A DNA stretch of 64,000 bases from Glossina fuscipes (Eukaryota > Arthropoda > Insecta > Diptera > Glossinidae). Shown in pieces: positions 14,065 through 28,039 of the stretch. The stretch spans positions 47,558,449-47,622,448 of the forward strand of contig NW_023998415.1 in assembly GCF_014805625.2 (NCBI RefSeq). Direction: 5' to 3'. A model generated the notes under the pieces. The model made no database searches, had not been told where the DNA came from, and saw only the letters and a program-made list of their open reading frames with translations. Positions within the stretch are counted from its first letter, which is position 1. Each line of letters starts with the position of its first letter. Made by a program: the position numbers and the translations under genes.

Positions 14065-15721
14065 CTGAAAAATAAAGATGAATTCATTTTTAAAAACTAA
14101 ATTCTGAAAAGATTCTCAAAGACGCTTATGACGCATATGCGTTTATCTCGTGTTTCTCTTTGCACAATTTGTGTACAAATTTTCTTTATACTTTGAATGT
14201 CGATAGAGCATTCGATTAATAAGTAACGAAACCTAAGTGTTTCAGAAAAAAGGCGAGTAGTTATCGCATTATTCATTTTATTATTTAATTCATATGCTTT
14301 GCAGCTTCTCCCTTGAATCCTATACTTAACTAAGCAATTAATGCATTTTTCTGAAATCTTCGTTGCCTTAAGTATAAGACAAAGAGCAAAGCCTATTACT
14401 CTGATAGCCGGTGAAGAAAATGCAAGTTAATGGATGATCATAAATTTGTTTACAATAGTTCCGCCAACAAGAAGATAGTTAGTTCACATAAAAAGTTCTT
14501 AGCTCTAAGTGCTGCAGCAATAAGCGTTTAACTGAGCATGAGACTATCAAATGCCGAGTTGGGTTGAAATTTGTGCATTGAATAATAAATTTTAGCAAAT
14601 ATATAATTGGGTTTCGGGTTTCGGATAGTTGGGGACCGTATTAGTGCAGCAATCAGCAATCTTCACCTACACAGATACACTTTCGATATAAAATACACGA
14701 CCATTGTATCGTGTATGATAGCCTTTAAAGCATCGTCATCGTGTATATACATGCAAGAAGGCTGTCTAAGCGGCTGAGAAGACTATCGAATATTTCCAAG
14801 ACATATCATCGAGAGCTATATTAGTTGCACTATAAAATGTTGGGATATATTTAGCTATTATTACGCGTAATAGGCCGCATGTATTATATGGAATTGCAAA
14901 TCTTAAATATATGGTAACATGATATGTTTGACTAGACATTGCCATAATTCATTGCCGGGTGCGTTCACATTTAGGAAATGTAAATGTCAAATAAATAATA
15001 ATATATATATATATATATATTTTCGATTTCGATTCGCTATGTAGAAATCACGTAAATCGGAGAAACTACTACGTGCTAAAATTTAATTACTAGTGAATGG
15101 TGTAAATTACGTTACGCTTCCTCTTACAACGATTATTATTAATCACATATCAGAGATGATTTTCGTATGGCACCTTACTAACGATAATAGCAATATTACG
15201 GTTGTCTTCCAAATGACTGTAATTGTTTTAATGATAAATCATTTGTTTCCTCTGTGCGGTAAAGCTAAAGCGTCTTTCTGCGTTTGCGATTAAGAACCCC
15301 ATGCATAGAATACATATACATATACAAACGAAAACAATAACGAAATCGACAAGTTCAAGCTTTCTCCGGGGAGCTGTTTGTAAACAGATTTATAAAGTGT
15401 TATGAACACTCAAAAATTGTGTGCTAATGACTTTTTCCATAGATATCCGACATGCCGGCAATGTTATGGCAGTGTGTATGTATTAAATTGCGTTTATATG
15501 TTAAAATATTTATAAATCTTATTCCCCAGTGTATAGTGTGCATGTAGTGAAATCTTACAAATTGCTATTCTTCGATATATACATAAATAAAATACAAAAA
15601 TGTAAGTTTTATAAGCGTCTCTAGGATTTCCTAACAATAACTTCATATATGTAAGAGGAAATTATTTAATATGATTATATCATAACAGTAATGTTATATA
15701 TATATGTATATGAAAATTTTT

Positions 15722-15755
<34 letters not shown>

Positions 15756-16134
15756 TGCTATTATTTAGTGCATGCATGAGAATGCATTGGATTCATTATT
15801 TCGTTTTTAACGACGCGAGATACTCATCAGGTATTTAGCAGGTAAAGAGAGGTAAGAATTTTGAAAATGATTTGATTATAATTTTCCGTCTTTCTGATAA
15901 GCGATTCTGATCACATCCATAAGGGAGGGAACACCAAAAGAAATTTCTACTAATATATCATCTAAAGATTCAATGTAAATATAAAAAGAAATTCTCCTTC
16001 TGATGATCATTTGGCGGAAAGTAAAACCAGCTTTTTTTTCTTATCATTTTTAACTCATATGACGACTTAATCACACTGTTGCACGTAAACGATACTTGAT
16101 GGAGAAGTGTAAATGAGAAGCGAATACTTTTCAC

Positions 16135-16515
16135 ATTGGAATACACACATTGGAAGTAAGCATCAGATGTTGAATAAAGTACAGAAATTCTTGTTCAGCT
16201 TAACATGCGCAGAGAACCGAGCTGTTAAAAGCACTTCTATATCGACAATGAAACTTTTCAACTAAGGTAACTATTGATTAAAAATTTAGCCCGAGCATAT
16301 ATCAGGTCTTCGTATATTTGAATACTGGAATTGCATTCCTTAGAAGTATGCATCAGATGTCTGGGAAAGTATAAGAATTCTCGTTCAGCTTAACCTTCTT
16401 AGAGAACAAAGCTCTCAATGGCCCATTCTACCATAGCCAAACTTTTCAACTACGGTAACATATATCAGCCTTATCTAAAATTGCGCGATAATAAAGTCCA
16501 TATTAACTAATCGGC
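16135..16515. repeat. Diverged tandem duplication, about 190-bp unit, two copies
   Basis: The sequence from about 16135 to 16324 is repeated from about 16325 with substitutions. Both copies share CATCAGATGT (16161 and 16351), GTTCAGCTTAAC and a closing AACTTTTCAACTA.GGTAAC. The spacing of these anchors is about 190 bp throughout. Confidence 0.75.
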
Positions 16516-17925
16516 AGGCAGGTAAAGGATATGATTACGATTTTCTTGCTTTTTTTTCAACAAACTTTTCGCCACCAAAAACAACAAATCATGTATAAAT
16601 GTAGTATAGTATACAAGAAGGTTAATTTTTTTTTTTTTTTTTTTCAATACAAATCCGTCAATGATTTGCTTATGCCCATACTGCTCACATAAAGTGACAA
16701 AATTTAATATAAAAATTATTCATAAAAAGTCATTAAATCTTTTGAACCGCTGTGACGGTGTGTATCACTCACACAGTAGATGTGAATCGACATAAAAAAA
16801 AAAAAAATAAATAAAAGAAATGAATCTAAAATGGAAAGAAACTTTTGAGAAAATCGTGTACAAGTGCGAGGTCAGATAAAAATTTGATGGTTTAATGCAA
16901 AATATTTTCAATTAAAGTAAATAAATGTATAAACAGGTGGACAATTAAATCCATGTTGTTTGTTGCATATTATAAAAAAAACCAAAACAACATGATATAA
17001 GTAACAAAAAAAATGTCTAAAGCTTCCTTTTAGGTATTTTAAACATTTTGACAAAACGAACATATTCACATCCTTGGTTGATGGGTTGAAGGGGTATAAA
17101 GTAAAGGAAATCTTGTCGTCCAAATACTATCATAATATTACTCTCGAAGAATTTTGAAATTATAATATCTCGTTTGACTTTATAATTCAAAACCGCTCGT
17201 CGCAATGTCTATCAACGTTTGCCACGTAAGCAAAAAGGTGCCGATCTCTTTGACATTAGAAAGCAATAATGATCAGTTTAAGTATGCACCGAAGTGTATG
17301 TACATTCTTCAGTGATTGATATAACAATTGATTTAACATATATATAATTTTCGATTATTGTGTCCTTATGTGTTAGGTGTATTAATAAATAAATGTCAAC
17401 TGAGGTTTATTGCTTCGTAAGACGCATCTGCCCGGTTCAATTTTCCTGAAATATAATGTATACATAACCCACATATTGGTGCTTGCACGGTATAAATTTC
17501 AATTGTTAACAACAATTTTGTCCTTCAGCGTATGTCAAAGTGTTAAGAGTTCGATGGATGGGGTTAAGCTCGCAAAAAAAAAGTCAACTGAAGGTTGAAG
17601 GAGAATTATTAAGCAAAAAATTTGCAAAAAATTTTAGTCTTTAAAACGATGCAAATTCGGATGCGTCCCTTCTTCGTCTCCAGCGAAAGTAAACCAGGAA
17701 TGGATAGTTAATTTACCCGATTTTCGCTCCTTGAAATATTTCATAATCAGGAAAAAGTATTTTCTTGGTTTGCAAGTTTATGTTTATCTTGCATACAAGT
17801 CTCTTTTCGCACAGGTATTAATCATATTTGTGTTTTTATACGTAGTACCGAAGAATGGGGATATACTCATGTTCTCATAACGTTTGCAATACCCAAAAGT
17901 AAATTTCAGCGACTCTATAAAATAC

Positions 17926-18080
17926 TATTATTATTATTATTATTTTTATTATAAATTTAGCCAGAGAATAAATTCTAAGACTAAAGTCTAAAAAGCACTA
18001 GCATCTAAGGCTTTCGGCTTTTATTAAAAACTCTACCGCACTTGAGATTTGAACCCACGACCATTCAGTTGCTAGTCTCT
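17926..18080 (-). mobile_element. tRNA-derived SINE, copy B (5'-truncated)
   Basis: On the minus strand it carries the B-box-like GGTCGTGGGTTCAAATCTC, the AAAGCCGAAAGCC block, and a 3' end GAATTTATTCTCTGGCTAAA followed by a trinucleotide (TAA)n tail. It is the reverse complement of copy C over about 140 bp. The A box is missing, so the 5' head is truncated. Confidence 0.75.
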
Positions 18081-18094
18081 ATAAAAATATATCT

Positions 18095-18570
18095 ATATTT
18101 GCTCGACGTGAAATTCTGAATCGATTACGTCGTGTTTATCTGTCTGCCTGTTGGAATATTGAAAGTTTCTGAACTCGGATTGTTATCGAAAATGGGCCAA
18201 GTTGGTCAGAGCACACTACCGCAACAAAGCAAAGTGAACTGAAGCCAACTCTATTTATCTAAGCAAATTATAAAAGACAGAAGATTGAAAATTTCCACAT
18301 TTACTTTACTCTCTAACTCTACTATTCATGTGTTAAAGTTATTTTCTTTTTTTTACTTTTTTTACATTTTATGCTTATTAATCATAGCGTAAACAAGACA
18401 AAATGTTTATAAAAATTCCTTAAATAAAGAATTTTTATTTGCCTGGAAATGCGTTATAGATGTGCGGACACTACGATGTGGTGGATTAATTTTTTCCGAA
18501 GAATACCATCGACACGGATATCGAATAAAAGAACTTTGGAGAGTAGAAGATGACAAGACAAGTTAAGTAC
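18095..18570 (+). repeat. Dispersed repeat family copy
   Basis: It matches 59930-60440 over several blocks: a GTCTGTCTGCCTG stretch, AATGGGCCAAGTTGGTCA, a GCACAC...AACTGAA segment, AAGATTGAAAATTT and TTTTACATTTT. No coding potential was recognised. The two copies are in the same orientation. Confidence 0.65.
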
Positions 18571-19799
18571 GTTAATTCTAAATTAAGTATGGCGCTCGTC
18601 ACGTCGTAGACGTGGATTCATTTTTGTAAGAATGCATTTTAGTGAACTAAAAGGCGAAAGATAAATTTTCTCCCATTCATTTTTTCTATGATCATAAATA
18701 AGAGTATGGAGCACTAAAAATTTTAATGGTGATGGGTATGCAGCAAGACTGATACAAAATTGAAGCAAGTAAAATCGCCTTACGAGGTGTAATGAAATGC
18801 GTTAATAAAATACATTTATACATATGATCAATATTTTAAGACAATTTCAGTTTTCTAATATAACTTTTAAGAGATATGTTTAGCATTTCAAGTTTTTATA
18901 TCATAATAACGAACACGAATACAAACGCAAATGCTTTAGCTGATTATAAAAGAGAGAGAATATGCAAAACAGTGTTCAGGAGACTATCATTAGCTTTATC
19001 AAAATAACTGATGGCTAGCATTGGTCTGATGGCCATCAACTACCCTTCCATTGCTTTAACTTTGGAGACATGGAGTTTTTTCGTAACATATGAAAAACTA
19101 TGAAAAAGATCTTGACCGTTAAAGTGAAGAAAAATTTAAGTACCAAAAAGATGTTGATTGCAAAGATTTTTCGTATAAAATATTGCCGGAAAGTCTGAAG
19201 CGACTATTATAATATCTTATGGCATAAATAAAAGGATACTGTGCTTTGTTAGAGAATGTGTTGTTGTTTGCTTTTTCTTCGCTTAAAATATGTCACTTGA
19301 GATCTTATCAATGTATTCGCCATCAATATGTTTGCATTCACATCACATGAAATAATTTTCAAAAAAAAAAAAAAAAAAAATGATTTAATGGTAACCAGAT
19401 GGTTCGGCAACATTCACTTCGCTATTCACATGAAAATGAATCTTGAATAGAATTGATCATTTATCAGGAAACAGTTGGTGGTTTAGGTGGATAAACTTTA
19501 TTGATAAATTGCGTTAAAGTGTAAGCGAAGTGAAAGAGCTAAAAACCTCTCTCTTTATTCCTTTTTTCTTGACGAAGTCTTTTAATAGTCAATTGTTCGT
19601 ACTCTACGCGTATATAAACATTTCACTTTAAGCAAAAAAAAAAAAAAAATTGAACAAAATCATTAAATGTTTGTTTAGAAATATTATTGAATAATTGAAA
19701 CCGGTTTTTGTTTTTCATACATGTATACGTTCATAGATGATTGCTTTGATAATTTAAAAATGATTTATAAAATTAAGCATTGGAATGTCTTTGTCAAAA

Positions 19800-19831
<32 letters not shown>

Positions 19832-20180
19832 CATATATATAAATAAATAAATAAATAAATAAATTAACAATTTAAACCTTGCTTTTTGTTTATATTTTTT
19901 TATATAACTGACGGTCTAATTTTGATTTATAAAAATCGATAGATAGAAAAAAGGCAAAAAGACAAAACACAAAATTTCAATTAACATCATTCTATTTGAA
20001 TGCATTTTTTAATACGAAGGACAAAGAGTTTATCAGATTTGATCGCATGTTCGCATTGAATGTGCCAGAGACATATTATATCGAACGTGTACGAAGAGCG
20101 TGCTAATATGGTTAGTAAGGTCTGCCTGTCTCTCAATTAGAAACAGGAAATGAAACTTTGCTTAAAAAGATGATTAGATG

Positions 20181-20214
<34 letters not shown>

Positions 20215-20610
20215 GCAAAATATCTCTTTAAAGATTTCCCACTTTTGCTTAATCAAATCTTATCAATTATCCTATTTTCACTTTGTGGCTATACTTTGTT
20301 ATTATTATTATTTTTTTTTATTTTTATTTTTTTTTTGTTTTTTTGATTTTGTAGCAAAAGTAGGGAAAATTTTGTAAAATTATTCTAGAGCCTAGGTGCA
20401 CTTTTGGGCAAACGGACCTGTCTTGTTTATGTAATGGTAATTAAAATAATCCATAGCTTATAGGATTTATGAAGCGTAATTGTGTATGTCACAAACAATA
20501 GCTATAGCAGTATAAATGTAATTCGGTTTACGGTGACGGCGAGTGTAAAATTTGAACAATAGAAAGTTTGTATACAATTTCAAAGCAATGTTGTACAGAG
20601 TTTTCACATT

Positions 20611-20611
<1 letters not shown>

Positions 20612-20654
<43 letters not shown>

Positions 20655-20710
20655 ATAGTTTTTTTTTTAAGAAAGAGTTTTGTTTTTTTTTTTTTTTTTT
20701 TTTTTAAACT
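20612..20710. repeat. (TA)n and poly(T) low-complexity block
   Basis: A TA run of nearly 40 nt is followed by short T runs and a poly(T) tract of about 24 nt. Confidence 0.85.
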
Positions 20711-21693
20711 CAACAAATTCATAGACAACATATGTACGCACCAAAGTCAATGCATATTCATATATATATATATATATATATATGTATAATATTATATATC
20801 TGCTAAATCACTCAATAAATCATCGGTCTGGCATATGTGCATATAGCAACAGTGGTTGATACGATCGTGTTCAAATTTCATGACATTTGTCGATTATCGG
20901 TTTACAAGTTACCGTTGTTCAAGTGACATTACTTTTTCGCGCGGTTTGGACGGCTTTCGCCGTTTGCTATCCAATCGGCCGATTTAAGCGATTTCATATA
21001 TCAAATTTCATTCACTAAGAAACAAACAACGCCCTGAATAATCAATTCATTCGAAATTATATGGATCTGGCAATAGTGACGCCATATATATGTCGCAGAG
21101 AAGACTTACTTATTGAGTGATATGTTATATAAAATAAATATTTGTATATGTAATCAAATAAAAATCGAAAAGCAACCATCGATAGAGCACTTATTTTAAT
21201 TATAGCATAGCACCGTGAAAACGAAGAGAAGGACAATAGTAAACAATATGATGAAAAGCAGATGCAAAGGCTAAGAGTAATAGAAGTAGGAAGCCATATA
21301 TATATATATATATATATATATAGAGTGATATGATATATGTAGGGTGACGAAGAGAGAGAAAGTGAATGGATATAGACCGGTAGGAGGGAAGTAAAATGAT
21401 AATTATAAAATATCAACATAACTAAATGACATTTTAATTATGTTTTGTTTTATTTTATTTTGCAAATTTTTCTCCATATGATTGCGCGTATACATATATA
21501 TATATACGCACGCCAGTATATTGCAAATGTTTATGATAGAATGAAGTTAATGGTTAAGCATGACAATTCAATGGTTATTTAACAATTAAAACGCAAATAA
21601 AATTATTAAAATAAAAGAATGCACATATTTTATTATATAAAAGCTAATGCCGCGAAAAAACGGTAAATGATGAAATTGCGAGTTTATTTCGGA

Positions 21694-21695
<2 letters not shown>

Positions 21696-21730
<35 letters not shown>

Positions 21731-21741
21731 GCTATTATTAT
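21696..21741. repeat. (ATT)n microsatellite
   Basis: About 14 ATT units with one interruption (GCT). It may be the tail of a lost SINE, since copies B and C end in the same trinucleotide, but no SINE body is next to it. Confidence 0.85.
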
Positions 21742-21779
21742 AAAACAAATCTCTTGTCAGTCATTAAAGCTGGCGAAAA

Positions 21780-21833
21780 CATTTCATTTAACCACTGTAA
21801 CCATCGAGGATATTAATAGAAACACATATATAT
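21780..21833 (+). repeat. Perfect 54-bp direct repeat, first copy
   Basis: Identical to 22135-22188. It starts CATTTCATTTAACCACTG and ends in ACACATATATAT. The sequence between the two copies is a fragment of the dispersed repeat family. Confidence 0.95.
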
Positions 21834-21837
21834 ATAC

Positions 21838-22075
21838 ATTTTCAATGCCAACGTGCGTGCAAGGACTGCCACAGTTTCTTCCAAATTTGAAGTCGATAGC
21901 TTTATTTTGGGGCTCGGAGAATGTTTACAACAGGCATTACATATACGGAGAGACGGACAAGCTTAAAACGATTCAAATTAGATACTGATAACGAATATAT
22001 TTACTTTGTGCAAAGCTTACTTCAGGGCGTCGCAAACATTTTGACTAAATGAATATGCCCCTCAGCGTTCTGTGG
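21838..22075 (+). repeat. Dispersed repeat family fragment between the 54-bp repeats
   Basis: Shares TCTTCCAAATTTGAA, GAGAATGTTT, GAGACGGACA and GCGTCGCAAAC-type blocks with 40760-40975. The match is partial and diverged. Confidence 0.6.
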
Positions 22076-22134
22076 TTGATATAAACATAATTTTTATACA
22101 TGAAACACATGATATATACAAATGAGTACAAAGG

Positions 22135-22188
22135 CATTTCATTTAACCACTGTAACCATCGAGGATATTAATAGAAACACATATATAT
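22135..22188 (+). repeat. Perfect 54-bp direct repeat, second copy
   Basis: Same 54 bases as 21780-21833, offset by 355 bp, with no mismatch seen. The match stops sharply at both ends. Confidence 0.95.
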
Positions 22189-24285
22189 GGCGATTTCCAA
22201 GCGTGAAGGAAACGCTTATCAAATATACAATAGTGGAGAACATTTAATTATATGAAAATTACTTCATATACAACTTATACATACATGGTCAGTGTTCTGG
22301 TTTTCGCCCGAATTTATCGCACTTGCAAACCTCGTGATGACAGTCTAGCTATTCATGAAGTATAATGAAACAAACTTATCTGTTCAATAATATTCCAGAC
22401 GACCACACGGCGTTAGTTTAAAACAGTGGATTAAAACATGTATTTTGAGGGGCCATAAATTATCAGGTACACTAAATTTAACCGAAGGAAAAGACAAGGC
22501 CTTTTCGTATTAGATAAAAAAACAAGAAGCCAAAAACTTCGACTCCCTTGCATTTCCCTCAATAAATTACAAGCGTATCCAGTAAATGCGAAAAATTCTC
22601 ATACAGTTGTCCTAAGAACCACTTACTATGTAAATTCGATCAAATTCAATAATATTTTTATTTTATTTTAGTTAGTTTTATTATTCATTCAATTCTCTTT
22701 CGTATGGTTCGAATATATATATAAACATATATATATATATCAATTAATTGTAAGAAGACGATCAAAGGTTTCATTTCTCTCGAATGTCATGTGATGATGT
22801 ATGTAGCATAGATTATCAATTATAGCTGCTCATCTTCTCCCAATACGTTACGATGCCAAGACAGAAAGGAATTCTCTTCATTCGATGGCTGATTATAAAT
22901 GTATATAATTGTCGCCGAGTTTCCAAAATTGAATAGCATTTTATGGACAAACCCTTCATTCAATTAAGCCAATGAAAATATGTTTCAATAGAAACACGAC
23001 GATTTATATATGCTTTATGGGGATAACAATTCTCCCAACTAGATATTCGAAATATGAAAGTGCGTGGAGATTTGCCATAGGCGCTGCCTTTATAGATGGA
23101 CGAGCTTACTTTATAATGACAATGAAGGAATCCGAGCGCCTGACGCGATTGTGCAATTAATGGGCCTATGTAAGAAGGAAAAATGTGAAAATCGAAGAGC
23201 TACAAGTCAAATATATCGTTTATGTGGATTGTTAAGTTCATCGATAAAGTATTTCAGAAATCGTGTGCCTGTATAAGAACTCATATAGCTTATGTTAAAT
23301 ATGCAAAGTTAAAATGAAAAACTTTCAGAGAGCAGAACTTATTAGCTTTTGATCCCATTGATATCTCATAATATCGTAATTTGTTTCACCAGTGCCCTAT
23401 AATTATTATATAAGACCTCGTCATGTGTCCTTAAATAAATTATAAACAAATAATAAATAAATAACATTTAAAAATTTTTTTTTATGCAAGAATTTCAAGT
23501 ATAAATATAATCAATAAAGAATGACTGACACTTCTCATGTTTTGATTTATTTATTTTTTATAAAAAATATATGAGGTTTTTGATTCGAAAGAAGAAGAGC
23601 ACGTGACTTTTTTTTTGTAAAACGTAAGAAAAAAGTCACGTAAATATGACATGTTTACGTAAAAAAGTTGTTTAATAAATTTTACGAAATTTGTCAAATA
23701 TTTTTGTAAAAGGATTTCGTAGAGACAGTTGTTAGTCATGTAAAAATTTAATTTGTATAATAGAGAAAAAAGAAAATTTGTTTTTTTTGTTTCTTGTTTC
23801 TCGAAATTTGTAACAACCAGATAATGATAAAAGTTTTAATTACCCTTTGCAAAACTTAAGACAGTTAACTTATGCTTTCTCCTAAAATCTAATTAGTCTG
23901 TTTTACTTTAAGTTGCAAAGCACATGAACAGAAAATGTCCCAGCAACAGCATACGAACAGACAACAAACATAATATGTTACTTTAGCATAACCATTATTA
24001 TCTCTAGCTAGCATGCACAAAAATTTAGCACAAAACCAGAGAGTTATAAAGTGAGCGAACTATGTTAATATGACATGAGCTGACAATTTACATCTTAACA
24101 CATGAATTTACTTAGCTATGGCAACGAAACCTAATCAAAACCTAATTAGAATTTTAATTGTTTTGCAATTAATTAACAATAGAGAACATTACAAAAAAAA
24201 AAATAATAATAACAAAAAATAAAAAAAGGCCTTCTGTGCGTAATTTGATACGAATCTTAAATTCTTTCCACCATCAAGTAAAATC

Positions 24286-24320
<35 letters not shown>

Positions 24321-24360
24321 CTTTAAGGTCTGTTATAAATACTGAGATAAATATGAGATA

Positions 24361-24506
24361 CTAGTCTCAATGGTCGTGGATTCAAATCTCAAGTGCGGTA
24401 GAGTTTCTCTTAAAGCCGAAAGCCTTCAATACTAGTGCTTTAAGATTTTAGGCTTAGAATTCATTCTCTGGCTAAATTTATAATAATAATAATAATAATA
24501 ATAATG
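24361..24506 (+). mobile_element. tRNA-derived SINE, copy C (5'-truncated)
   Basis: Begins CTAGTCTCAATGG, carries a B-box-like GTGGATTCAAATCTC, then the GTGCGGTAGAG and AAAGCCGAAAGCC blocks, and ends CTGGCTAAATTTATAATAAT with about eight AAT units. It is the plus-strand counterpart of copy B. The A box is missing. Confidence 0.75.
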
Positions 24507-26779
24507 ATAAGCTGTGTCGTGTTCATATCAAATTCAAAATATTACTCATACGCCATGTAGTGGCATATTAATGTGAGAAACGATTGCACAATTTTAAAGA
24601 AATATTTATTAATCTTTTTTTTCTATTCGCTTAAATGATTCTACAAATAAGTATTTAAGAATGCAATGAAAGGATTACGATGGATAAAAAAGTAACATAT
24701 TTGTATATTCATTGATTTTTCAAAACTATATGGATATGCTGGGTTAATGAAATTTCTTTCGTTCCGGTATTAACTTTGGAAGCCCCTTTGTCTCGCTCAT
24801 AACCTAATATCGTTTTCCGTAAAACCTAACAATTAAAAATTTTAACCTAACTAGAGAATAATTCCAATTGTTCAACGTATAATAAAATTAAACTTTTAAA
24901 AATTGAAAATAAATTTGAATTCAAAGCGTGCTTTGCAATTTGTATTATGAATTTCGGTTTGTACGCATATTCGTTAACGGCTTGTATGTGTATGCGTTCC
25001 AGGGACGAACACGATAACACGAATCAAATGCATATTTTTCACTTATATTTTACAATTTTCATAAATTTCTCATATATATAAAAGTAATATTTTGTTAATT
25101 CTTTTACATTGTTATTATTTTTTTTTTATTTTTATAAATTTATATGTGATTGCGTATCGTTGCATTTTGTTCGGTTTCGTTCTTATTTTGCAAGTAAGTC
25201 ATTAAATTAATTATATTGTGTATGTTTAAAGTGTGTGCATGTGATATCATTCTTTTAGGCAAACAAGATCAACTGCAGAAAAAAATTAATGAACGCTTAT
25301 GCGTAAGCCGGCTTGTATTTTCTTGCTACGTTTCATTGTTAAGCTGTCACCTTAGTCTGCAACGTGATAATTATTAAGACCAAAATGTTGTTTTGGAAAA
25401 TTTAGCTTCAGCTCTTGAAAATGTTTTCGATCTTAGCTTTACATATTAATTAGTTTTGCTAACTGAAAAAATCCATAAAAAGAAAAACTTTTGTTTACTC
25501 TTTGATAATTGTTTTCCAGCCATATCAAAGTAATCAATTTCTACAGAACAAAAAAAACTTTTTAAACGAAAATTTGTTGCTATTTTTGTTTTCGCTTAAG
25601 TTTTATTATACTACTGTCTGGACAGGGAAATTTATATATAGTATATCTGCAGAGAAAGCGAGAAAACGAGAAAGAAAGAGGGAGAGAAAGATAGCAGTTG
25701 AAATAGTTAAGAATATGTGTAATTAAGAATTACAGAAAATCAGGGAAGTGAAAGTAAAAGACATGAAAAAAGAAGAAGAAGGAAAAGTCAACAAAAAAAA
25801 ACAAAAAAAAAATAAAAAAAAGGCAGGAAAACAATAAACGTCTTAATAAAGTTTTAAGACAGCTCGTAAGCATGATTGACGACTAGGAGAGTATGAAAAT
25901 TTAATTATTTATGGAAGAAAATTATGGAAAAAATTACAAATTTATGGAAAATTAAAGATGCTATGGTATGGCTGCATAAAGTGTTAATTAGGTTTAAAGG
26001 AAATATTGCCAATCTGCCACGCTTTTTCCATCTAATGGTAGAGAGCCGTTAATTACAAAATCACTATTCGCGGGAAATAACCGAATAGCACGACCTCAAG
26101 ATGGCCTTTTAACGTTTAGATATTTTTAATAAGCCTTCAGCCATTGAATTAATTCTCTTTACCGGTATATGAAAGTCCGTGTACCGTTTGCCGTGTGGCG
26201 CGTGTTAAGATTGTAACGACAACTAACTGTTTTTTTTGTCTCAGCTATTTATGTCTTAACGAGGGGATATGTACATATGCAGTTAAGATAGCGTGTGCTT
26301 GCCTGTTTGCCGATGCATCTTCAATTTCCACCGATTAAGCAAAACGTACGAGAACGGCATCTCCTTTTTCATTGTTGGTGTATTTAGTCAGCCGATTATA
26401 ACAATACTTGACCGATTTTCATTCCGATGAAGTGGTCGCTATTTTTAAATATCATTTATGTAAGCTTTCGATATCAAGCGTGGTGGCTTTCAGTAGTAGC
26501 TATTGAAGAATATAAGATGGAAACTTTATTTATAATTTTAGTTTTGATGTTTTCTCTATACATGCGTACCATGATTTTTTTTATCAGAGCAGTTTCCTTG
26601 TCATAGTATAAAAAATCTTTTCTCCCACCAATAAAGCCACCATCGATCAGAAAGCTTATAATAAATATTGATGGACAGATAGAGCGACAAAATCACCAAG
26701 AATGTTTGCATTTGTTGGCTAGAGATTCTGATGTGTATTTCTAGGCAGTGCAAGCAAAATTATCTATAATACATAATAT

Positions 26780-26990
26780 ACTTCCAGTCAAAAAGTAGGC
26801 CTTTGGATGTTCGATGTCAAAAAATTCAAGATAAGGCACCACGAAGTACGAAATGCAGCTCTGCCGCCTTGTTTTCAAAGTGCACTTAAGATCTGGGCAT
26901 ATTTTTATGATTATGCCCAACGTCTGCAGACGTCCGTCAGTCCTACTATCGTTTGTTGCTGGCTGGCAAAGTATTATTAAGACTGGAAGT
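26780..26990. mobile_element. MITE-like unit with 10-bp inverted ends
   Basis: A 211-bp segment is bounded by ACTTCCAGTC (26780-26789) and its exact reverse complement (26981-26990). Inside is an 8-bp stem hairpin (TGGGCATA at 26894-26901, TATGCCCA at 26912-26919). The CCAGTCAAAAAGTA start is like the ends of Tc1-type elements, but this is only a resemblance. No clear target duplication is seen. Confidence 0.35.
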
Positions 26991-27874
26991 TTAATTCTAA
27001 CCCTTATCTGCTTAATTTGAGTTCTTAAATCAAATCGAAACCCCGGGCCTTACCCATGAGAAAATATATTTGCAATTGGCTAAGTATTGGCAAAAATTTT
27101 TTTAAAATTTCGTTATCAGTAACTTACAGACGTTATGCAGACGTCCCCCGTGCAACGCTGTAATTGGCTAACGCGTTTCGTATTGTTATGAAATTCGCTT
27201 TTACTAAGATACAGTTCGTATCACTAGATCGTGGAAATTTTGTTCAAGAGAAATGCACTTCAAAGTTCTTTTGTTTTACTACTTTTTCCTTCAAAACGGT
27301 AGGAATATTTATTTACAATTTATTTTTGGCCGTACTCTCAGCTTCTACGTTCTTGCCAGACTAACCCTATTTTTCATAAATATTCTATTTATATACAATT
27401 TGACAAGCATCTTATTCTACCTAAATTTATGGTTTTATTTCTAATCCCAGCCTGCTTTTCCGCCAATCGTTTTCATCGGCCTGCAGCTGCATGAGGCGCC
27501 TGCGAATGCTCATTTGGTTTTTCCTTCTTTAGGGAATTTATTATTACGAAAATTACTTGGCTGACATTAACTGGATTTGGGATTTTCGTAACAGCATAAG
27601 TATGGCACAAAAATTTTTTGCACGGTTTTGATATAACACGATCTCAAACAATCAAGTATGTGGTTCGATTGGTGCCTTTTCAATTCCGTTTGCTTCTACT
27701 GTTACTTTACAAGAGGAATTTCAACCAGCTTTGAGAAAACATAAAGTGACTAGAATCTGATGGGAATTAATTATTATAAAAATTTTCTTTTTTTCAACTT
27801 TTCCATGTTTCATCATAAGGTTGAATTTTATATTTTCTTTTCGTGGAAACTTGAAGTTAACTTACTTTCTCATC

Positions 27875-27907
<33 letters not shown>

Positions 27908-28039
27908 TATTGTCTTTTTTTTTTTTTTTTTTGGATATGACTAATCATTCAAGAGGTGTCCTCTATCCGCGTACCGACACCGGTGATGGTCAGAAAGAAG
28001 TAAGCAAAGAGAGATATAGATGTGCGGTGCTTGTCGATG

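Noticed and set aside
20936..21000. Cluster of short GC-rich palindromes (ACGGCTTTCGCCGT and ATCGGCCGAT)
   Set aside because: Short and isolated; not enough to propose a regulatory site.
21057..21419. 120-codon minus-strand open frame
   Set aside because: Rich in Ile-Tyr from a (TA)n tract and Ser-Leu from AG-rich DNA; no domain.
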